Part shown: positions 56,746 through 64,000 of the stretch, in pieces
How positions within the stretch are numbered: position 1 is the first letter of the stretch
How the letters are laid out: each line of letters begins with the position of its first letter
Assembly: GCA_021229015.1 (NCBI GenBank)
Contig: CM037780.1
Coordinates: forward strand, 63,545,323 to 63,609,322
Source of the DNA: Solen grandis
Lineage: Eukaryota; Mollusca; Bivalvia; Adapedonta; Solenidae
DNA length: 64,000 nt
Direction: 5' to 3'
Translations under genes and position numbers: made by a program
Notes under the pieces: model-generated
Told to the model about the DNA's origin: nothing
Database searches by the model: none
Seen by the model: the letters and a program-made list of their open reading frames with translations, nothing else

Positions 56746-59236
56746 TTTGAAAAAAAAAAGTACCATGAGCATTAAGCATATATCATATTGTTAATGATCT
56801 TTTGGGAACACCTGGTACATAAATTTTGACTTGTAACATGATGTTTATGAGAATTGATGTAAACAGCTGACGTATTGTAGAACGTTTGTTTGTTGTTGTT
56901 GTTTTTTTGGAGGGGGAGGGGGTATGTAAAAAAATTTTGGTATTGCGTTTCTTAGCAACAGACTTTTAGGAAATAAGAAAATATGAGAAATCTTGAAATA
57001 GATAATAGATAGTATACCTATCTAATTTCTATAATATTTAAGTTTGACATTTCAGCGGCATCCAGCTGTGTGTGTCGTTTCCGAGCTCAAGCTTTGTGGT
57101 AATGTTGAATCTTTGATATTCACTGTTGGCTTCCATTTTAAACTGAAAAGGAAGTGACGTCATGTTTTGATGACATCATAAAGACGTCACATAATTTGGC
57201 CCAACATCGTTAAAATAATCTTATCTCATTGAGGTTGTCATAGTTTTATGAAGATACTTTCAGTGGTTGATAATTTATATGACAATTTTACTTACTGAGT
57301 ATCCTCGTACATAAAAAAAACAGATCAAACAACTTGACGTTTAATGATTCTGTGCATAATCATGTATTAATAAATATATGTATGTGCATAAGCGCAAGTC
57401 TATGATAACTTTATTGCAGTTATTGAAACAGAGAAACAGAGACTTAGTTAAGTCAATTGACTGCAAAGTCCCTGTTGTTCACCATAGCCTCTAGTGTTAG
57501 CCGACTTGTAACACCAGTATGTTAAATATATCCGGAAAAAAACATGATGCTCCCCTGTTTTGAACTGATGCATCGATTTATTTGTAGTTAGGTACACCGT
57601 TTGTCTTTATAAGGAAAGAAAAAAGTTCCATTCAACCGTCAGCAAAGAAATTGTACTGAACTATTGGCGTGCATGGAAGTTCTCCATCTTATAAATACTC
57701 TAGATGCTGCTTCAGGCACATATTTTGTATTCCAAATTATCATCAGTGGGTTTGGCTAAGTAAGGTAGGACACATTGTGATGACCCTATGTTTGATTTAT
57801 TTTCTGGGTTTTAAAATGAACAGCCAGGTCGCATATTATTCGCCATCTCAAAGACCCCCGTATATGCATCTGAGACTATTTGGGAAGTTTCTTGGTGTAC
57901 GTTTGGGCAATCAAGTTAAGAGTCTCCTCTAAAGGAATATTCGGATTTAAACGTTAAAGATTAAACCTTTTTATCCAACACAAAGATACTGATTCTCAGA
58001 CATTACTTCGTAGCGCTAATTCATATTTCTAAGAACCGAATCACTATCAAGAGGTGCTACTATATAAGCGTTCTCAAATCAATAATCTTTCTTTCCGATT
58101 CCACACGCGAAGTGTAAACCTGGTAGGCATCATTTTATTTCACAATAATTCCTTACTTTGAAAAATAAATAAATAAGCACTCCCACCCACCCATTAAATT
58201 TGTTTGTTTCAGTGTTTTTGTTCTCGCTGTTTCTTTTCTATATTTTCAGTGCCGATGTCATCGATATATTAGTACCTATCCTCGTCACGGATGGTCACGT
58301 GATACGGCGGTCACATTCTGGAAGCCACACAACGTTCCAATAAATGGAATGAAATTTACCGTTCAGACGGAAGCTTTGTCGGGCAAAACATAATGATGAC
58401 AGTGTTTTAGGTGCATTTTAGGACAGTTCGAAGATGTGGATAGTGTTATTATAGTGGCATATTTTATCATAACATTGTGGCCGTCGACGCCAACTAGTTT
58501 CTTTTAATGTGCAAAGACTAAAACATAATGTTGAAACCGTCGTCGTAACATAATTATGTACCTTCACATATATAATATAGTAAATCAGCCATTGACTCTC
58601 TCCTCCAAACTTGTCATTCCCCAATGTTATAATACATGTTTGTGAACTACCCCAATTTAGACGAGTATGCAAAATAAAATGTAAATATAATTTGAAACGT
58701 TTTAATATCTTGGTGTTTGGTTAAAAGAAGCATATATGTCCTAGATCTTGTTAAGAATCCTCCATTCTATTGTGAGCTTTCGGGGTTCCTTGTCAAGGAG
58801 ATTCTTTGCGAAGCTGTATGAATTTGAGAAAAAAAATGAAGTTATATCGTATACCTTCTGTCAAGTAGTCTCCAGAGTGTCTTCAGCTGTTCCCTCTGCG
58901 CGTCTCATGGTCGTCTGAGTCCTAAAATTAATCATTCCTCTCTTCATAAAAATACAGACATGGTCTAGGTTGTAATAACTAGGTTGAAATATCTATATAT
59001 GTATTGTTTACTTTTTTATTGATAAAGTTATATCGACAACAACAGATAAATATATTCAAGTTACTTTTGCTTGCATGCACGTGGCGGGAACTGCGACCAG
59101 CATAATACCGTTTGACACACTGTTATAGATCATTTAACATGAAAATGAGACGTTTAACTCAACGATCACTTCCCGAACACCTAAACTTACACTTTTTTCC
59201 CCAGTATCTGATAGGTCATTTGATGCAGTCAGCAAT
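56746..59236. other. Gene-free AT-rich stretch
   Basis: Short simple repeats occur near 56,885-56,925 (GTTGTTGTT then G-runs). Plus-strand frame 57,669-57,932 (87 residues) and minus-strand frame 58,418-58,672 (84 residues) show no domain. No element ends were recognised, though the pogo terminal repeats should lie near one edge. Confidence 0.5.
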
Positions 59237-59238
59237 CC

Positions 59239-59432
59239 CCTGGCGTGCGTTCACTAGACAAACCGTAGGCAACCAGTCGCTTACAGTCAGCTATTGAGTT
59301 GTCTTAGGCCCTATATCATGCTGTTCACGTCCTCCTTTATACGTCAACATCATGGTTTATTTATGACACTGAGGTAGTTTCATAACTGACTGTAAGCTTA
59401 CGGTTGCATACGGTTTCTGAACGCACGCCTGG
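59239..59432. mobile_element. 194-bp foldback element with about 55-bp inverted ends
   Basis: The left end reads CCTGGCGTGCGTTCACTAGA then CAAACCGTAGGCAACCAGTC and GCTTACAGTCAGCTATTGAG. The right end in reverse complement reads CCAGGCGTGCGTTCAGAAAC, CGTATGCAACCGTAAGCTTA and CAGTCAGTTATG. The arms align over about 55 bases with scattered mismatches and small gaps. The structure fits a MITE. Flanking duplication is unclear, so the superfamily is not assigned. Confidence 0.78.
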
Positions 59433-61230
59433 TGTCACAATGTGAATATTGAGAATAAAGTCATTTCTGAAAAGAGGATCTAAACTGTTGCTGATGTTCA
59501 TAGATTAAGAAACAGTACCCCCATTCTCTTTTTTCTCTCTCTCTCTCTCTTTCTCTTGCTCTCTCTCTCTCTTGAAACATATTTTTTGTATTTATATGTG
59601 TTATACATAATACATATAAACTATTACATGGTAATTATTTGATAATACAAATAATCATATGGTATATAGAAAACTATATTTTTTCAATCCTGACCAAATA
59701 GTAAAAATTAATCTTATTCTATGTGGTATACTGTGTGGTAACCCATACTTGTCCCCCGTGTTAAATGTTGTCAATATTACCCATGCTTTGGTAATAAATG
59801 AACAATGGAAAAATGCATTTGTAAATTAGCGGTTAGCATGACTGGTTGAGACCGGGCGTTTTAGTATGTAATCGACTCCTACGCTGTGATAAGTACAAAA
59901 CCAGCAAGTCTACTGTCTAGGATCCTGTATCCCTCTCATTAAAGTCATATTTATATTTATACATTCTTAATTTTGAACCTAGTCTTTAAGTGTATAAGCA
60001 AATGACAAAGCAAATTTTAAAATGCCCACTCCCATACAGGATAATTTTCCTTGAACTAACTCTATAGGGAAACATTTTATTACATCGTAATAAATGCTAC
60101 TTTTACATAGAAAAAAACGGAATGTCAATAAAATGAGATGTTTGGTGGTTATTAAACATTATTATGACACACCCGGAGTATTTTAATTAGGTTTTATCTT
60201 GTTCATTTCGTGTGATATTAAGATGTGACATCCGCTTTAGTGGGTATCACTTAGCGCAGAACCAATGAATGGGAAGATTCATAGAGCTCATCTTCAATTA
60301 ATTGCACATTAAAGGGTAATAAACAAATAAATCAAAAATATGTTTTAATATCTGTATGATACAGTGCATAATTGCGCTGCTTATATAATCATATGCACTT
60401 AGTGTTACCATACATGTATCTTTCATGCTTGAATGCATATTAATCTTTAAAGGAGATTGGAAAATCAACCGTTTTCTTTTTCATGCACAAGAATTGCAGT
60501 TTCAACAATGCTTATATATTAAAAATTTTGACATCATATACTATAACATTTATATACTATACATTTTATTCGTGATCATAAGATAACCTCGTCACTTGTT
60601 TCATTGATCGTAGGAGTGTAACAAAAATATAATTGTATTGTACATCATTAAATAACATTATTGGAGCCTTGTAGTTCCCCTTTCAATACAGTAAAAACAC
60701 TGTTTGCCGTAGTATGAGTGACTCGTACAAAAATAAAAAAAGTGCATGAGTTTATATTCTAAATATTGCCTTTTGTGTAAGAAATCTTCGCCATAATAAT
60801 AATAATAATTTCATGGCTTTAATGGAAGTACATCACGCTCGCGCGTGCGGTTCATTGTTCATCAAAGAAAAAGAAAAAGGTGTAAGAATTTTTTTTAAAT
60901 ATTTAAAATTATATTTTACAATAGTCATCTTTAGATATCTTGCACCCATCATGAGAAGTTTAAATGTCAAAAAAATACATTGTCCGTTGTTTACAGCAGG
61001 AAATGTTAAATCTCTTCATTGATGAGTTACCGACACATATGTTACCACTCCCTCAAACTGTAATTAACTAATACAAATAATAGTAAAAAGGCAATGTCAA
61101 GGGTTTATTAATATCCGTATTATTTATCCGTCTTTTGTTAGTTCATGCAGATCGGAACGCGCAAGTCAAATGTGGGAGCTTTTTACAATTACTTAACTGC
61201 GGTAAGACATCAATGAAAACTATAAGCATG
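59433..61230. other. Gene-free stretch with a (CT)n tract
   Basis: CTCTCTCTCTCT-type repeats at about 59,532-59,573 and (AAT)n of five units near 60,795. Plus-strand frame 60,813-61,022 is unrecognised. Confidence 0.6.
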
Positions 61231-61236
61231 AGGTAG

Positions 61237-61264
61237 TTTTTTTTTTTTTTTTTTTTTTTTTTTT
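61237..61264 (+). repeat. Poly-T tract
   Basis: Twenty-eight T residues. The next 130 bases (61,295-61,392) contain CGAGTTACTCGCAGGCTGAT then CTGGTTTTATGTTGTTCGCA and GGGAAAGGGTTAA, which resembles a common bivalve interspersed repeat from memory. The T-run may be its reversed tail. Confidence 0.7.
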
Positions 61265-61392
61265 CATCTTTTTATTTCAACTATTACTGTCATTTACTTG
61301 CAGCGAACAGCGAGTTACTCGCAGGCTGATCTGGTTTTATGTTGTTCGCATAGGTCTTTTCATGGTTTCCTCTATGAGGGAAAGGGTTAAAC

Positions 61393-62100
61393 ACAAAATA
61401 ATAAATATCAACGTTGATTGATAATTATAGGGATAACGGATTAAAGTGTAAATTAGTATTATCTATGATAAAATAAGAAAACCTAATAAATATTATATTT
61501 ACGTGATTTATCGGTTACATATGTCGGGAAATTTGAATATCTCTCTCTCTCTTTCTCTCTCTCTCTCATTAAACTGAATTCCTCTCCATTACGAAGTTAA
61601 TTTTCGGTCCCCATTTCTTTCGCTTCTTCTTTTAACTAAAAACAAAATAATTAATCCGATTTTCGCTATTTCGATTCTTTAAATATTTTGAAGTAAAAAC
61701 CCGGTCCCGAGGTCGCAATTTATATTCATCTTTCAATTTTTATTCCGAAGTGGATTTCAAAAAAATTATTATCGTTCCTATCATCATATAAAACTTATTA
61801 TCGTCCCTGTCATCAATTTACATGACGCCAAAACGCCCCGAAATGAATATGCATATCGGTCTAACCACTGAAAAGCTACACAAACCTCCAACAAACAAAT
61901 GCACGTGAACCTTGCTTTAAAAGTAGAACCTCCGACAAACATTTTGGGCGGGGATATAAGTTCTGGCGTCAAGTTAATTGTATCCGGGACAGTAACCAGG
62001 TTTTTTTTTGCGGCGGCACCTGAAGTGATGACTCAGGCAAGTTTCGAGATAGGACTGGGAGAAATGTTGATTATTGCTAACCAATGTCTGGCAGGTTGCA
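61393..62100. other. Gene-free stretch with a (CT)n tract
   Basis: (TC)n at about 61,541-61,568. The 91-residue plus-strand frame at 61,899-62,174 runs into the tetranucleotide repeat and is not supported. Confidence 0.5.
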
Positions 62101-62380
62101 TACAGACAGACAGACAGACAGACAGACAGAAATTTTTATTTCGACGTATACATAGTACATTGTCTTTTACATGATATTCACATATCTTTTACAAAATACA
62201 AATTATGAGTACATAAACATTTTTCAATGTGAATATCTATTGCATTAAACAAATGTTCACGATTCAAGTGAGAAACAGTATGCGAAAAAAAGAGAAAAAG
62301 AAAAAAAAAAGAAAAGAGAAGGAATTCCAGTGAAAAAAAAAAAAAAAAAAAAAAAAAATAATAATAATAATAATATGCTC
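62101..62380 (-). mobile_element. Non-LTR retrotransposon 3' end with (CTGT)n tail
   Basis: On the minus strand the element ends GTATACGTCGAAATAAAAAT followed by TTCTGTCTGTCTGTCTGTCT and more (62,101-62,131 on the plus strand). It parallels the tail of the larger element at 62,474. An A-run plus (AAT)n at 62,333-62,375 separates the two. No coding region remains. The left boundary is the tetranucleotide tail; the right boundary is approximate. Confidence 0.7.
62333..62375 (+). repeat. Poly-A followed by (AAT)n
   Basis: Twenty-six A residues, then six AAT-type units. Confidence 0.95.
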
Positions 62381-62473
62381 ATGCCAGCAGATAAACCCAG
62401 GTGTCAGATGTTGAGTACATTCCATATTATCGCGTTCGTCACTACCTGAAGCAGGAGTTCGATGGTAAAAATA

Positions 62474-63400
62474 TGAAGACAGACAGACAGTATATTTTAT
62501 TGACGTAAACTTTACAGTTTCTTGTCATGTATATATGTATAAATATAAATAAATAATCAAATGATCAAGTGTAAATAAATCAAATATATCATGCAAAGAT
62601 TCACTTATTTTTGTCATAAATCAAACAAATAATGCAATGATTCACTTATTTTTGTCATATATTTTTTTTCTTAACATACAATTATGGAGGATGGACTTTG
62701 AAAAAGATTTAAAATTAATACATGAAAACAAATAAAAATACTTTTGTAAGTACACATAATTATCAAAAATTATATAAGTGTATTTCTATGCTGCATCGCT
62801 TCAAAGACAAATTTACTGAAAATAATATTTTATTACATTTTCAAGATTTACATATTCAGGACATACCATAATAAAGTGATATTCATCTTCAATATCTCTA
62901 GCATTACAAAGTGAACAATATCGATGCGCTCTTTCTGTTCTATTTTGACCATATCGTCCTGTTTCAATTCTTAATTTATGTGAAGATAATCTCAATTGTG
63001 CTAAAACTGTTCTAAATTTACTTGATAAAATATCCAAATATTGTTCAGCTCCAAAGACTATTTTGAAACATTTATAAATGCATAAAGTATTACAATTTAC
63101 CATAGTGTTATACCAGTTCTGTCTAAATACATCTATCATTCTAGATTTAAATGAAATATGGAAATTCTTAAGTTCTATACTGAATGGATTACTCCAAACA
63201 TGTGAGAATCCATAACTATCTAACAAAAATTTAACATTAAATGCCCAATTCTTTCTACTGTTATTCGCTGAGTCTGAAAGACTTCTATACAAAGTGTTAA
63301 TAAGAATACTTTTTGAAGATAATACCTTAGCAGACACAACAACAATTAAATATTTCCGAAAATATTCGATATTCAACACTTTCATCAACAGTCATTTAAA
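62474..63400 (-). mobile_element. 5'-truncated non-LTR retrotransposon with Cys/His knuckle and (CTGT) tail
   Basis: It contains the coding remnant at 62,813-63,388, a 340-base 3' untranslated region ending AAGTTTACGTCAATAAAATA, and the tail TACTGTCTGTCTGTCTT at 62,474-62,491. A tetranucleotide tail instead of poly-A is typical of some CR1- and RTE-like clades. The clade is not assigned because the reverse transcriptase core is outside the copy. The upstream boundary is approximate: an in-frame TGA lies at 63,392-63,394. Confidence 0.78.
62813..63388 (-). CDS. C-terminal part of a non-LTR retrotransposon polyprotein
   Basis: An open frame of about 190 codons. It is the region after the reverse transcriptase core of a LINE-type ORF2, which normally ends in a small zinc-knuckle used for nucleic-acid binding. 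The C-terminal 65 residues show this: LRLSSHKLRIETGRYGQNRT, then C-S-L-C at about residues 159-162, H about eight residues after the second Cys and a final Cys five residues later (CSLC, DEYHF, VCPEYV). The N-terminal 100 residues (WAFNVKFLLDSYGFSHVW, NWYNTMVN) fit the usual thumb-to-knuckle linker. A frame-stopping TGA precedes it and the catalytic core is absent, so it is a dead 5'-truncated copy. It is nevertheless uninterrupted, which suggests a fairly young insertion. A host gene is unlikely. The start shown is simply the frame's first usable codon. Confidence 0.72.
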   Translation of the reverse strand: MMKVLNIEYFRKYLIVVVSAKVLSSKSILINTLYRSLSDSANNSRKNWAFNVKFLLDSYGFSHVWSNPFSIELKNFHISFKSRMIDVFRQNWYNTMVNCNTLCIYKCFKIVFGAEQYLDILSSKFRTVLAQLRLSSHKLRIETGRYGQNRTERAHRYCSLCNARDIEDEYHFIMVCPEYVNLENVIKYYFQ

Positions 63401-63850
63401 TGATTGGACAAAAAATAACTAAATAAAAAATGTTATAAACACAAGAGAGAGAGAGATGATTAACAACTCGACATCCGTTTTTGTTCGATTAAAAGTACAT
63501 TGTATCTTAACGGATGTCGGATTTATATTCTTCAAGGGTATGCTTATTAATAACATATAAAAGTTAACAATGTACGTCATAAAAACGTCACTGATTCATG
63601 AGAACGATTTGTTCATATAAACATGACTCAATCTTTTTCATGGAAAAAAAATTAAAAATCGAATATTTCAGAATCCTAAATTCTAATCAGGAAGTACCAT
63701 CCCTTTTTATACAATATACTGTACATGTACGTTGTATATTCGGCCAATACGAAAAATGTCAGTCTTGTATTCAGATGTTTCGCATTGAAGATTTATGACA
63801 GGGTGAAATTTTGAAATATGAAGGTCTAGACTTACCACTTGACAATGAAT

Positions 63851-63881
<31 letters not shown>

Positions 63882-64000
63882 CTCTCCGCCAAAATTCTAT
63901 TTTCTTTAGAGATTTAAATGTTTCGTATTCGTTTCTTTAAAAAGTAGTAAAGATATAAGATAGCCTTTAAATAATTTGTGAAATGTTTGTGTTGGAATTT
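63401..64000. other. Gene-free stretch at the right edge
   Basis: (GA)n of five units near 63,445, and poly-T of 29 at 63,853-63,881, which causes the Lys-rich minus-strand frame. No gene seen. Confidence 0.6.

Overview
This window looks like gene-poor, AT-rich, intergenic or intronic DNA from a metazoan, most likely a heterodont bivalve mollusc. I infer this from several tRNA-derived SINE families, tandem repeats rich in GGTCAAGGTCA motifs, fossil pogo and mariner transposases, and a non-LTR retrotransposon 3' end with a tetranucleotide tail. No complete host protein gene can be supported. Everything with a recognisable protein signature is a decayed mobile element. The lineage call is from memory of repeat style, not from a search.

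Positions 1-25,217 form one giant imperfect palindrome. The left arm (1-12,508) is repeated in reverse complement on the right (14,961-25,217). Between them lie 2.35 kb of unpaired sequence ending in a pyrimidine-rich minisatellite, then a run of exactly 100 N. The right arm is readable at both ends (14,961 to about 15,770, and about 21,545-25,217). In the middle it dissolves into homopolymer-rich text that still aligns, in order, to the left arm. The arms also differ by substitutions and by satellite copy number. This looks like a second-haplotype or fold-back contig placed inverted across a scaffold gap, with a consensus that failed in the middle. It is not a good case for a biological palindrome. 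The same features therefore appear twice: a nuclear-receptor-motif satellite at each outer end, two V-SINE-like copies per arm, and an old second-family SINE.

From 25.2 to 53 kb the sequence is a mosaic. It holds SINEs of two families (several with clear target-site duplications), three kinds of tandem repeat (27.5-28.1, 37.0-37.6 and 38.0-39.1 kb, the last built from tRNA-like modules), short-period degenerate arrays (33.5-35.2 kb), a perfect 32-bp-TIR foldback element flanked by TTAA (50.3 kb), and CpG-rich degenerate patches (48.6-51.9 kb). 

From 53 to 56.75 kb is a transposon graveyard. Two mariner-type fragments lie head to head, next to a nearly full-length but broken pogo/Tigger-type transposase that carries a C-terminal PHD-like zinc finger. 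From 59 to 64 kb there is a 194-bp foldback element and two minus-strand non-LTR retrotransposon 3' ends; one of these keeps an open frame ending in a Cys/His knuckle. No operons, CRISPR arrays, rRNA or convincing functional tRNA genes were seen.
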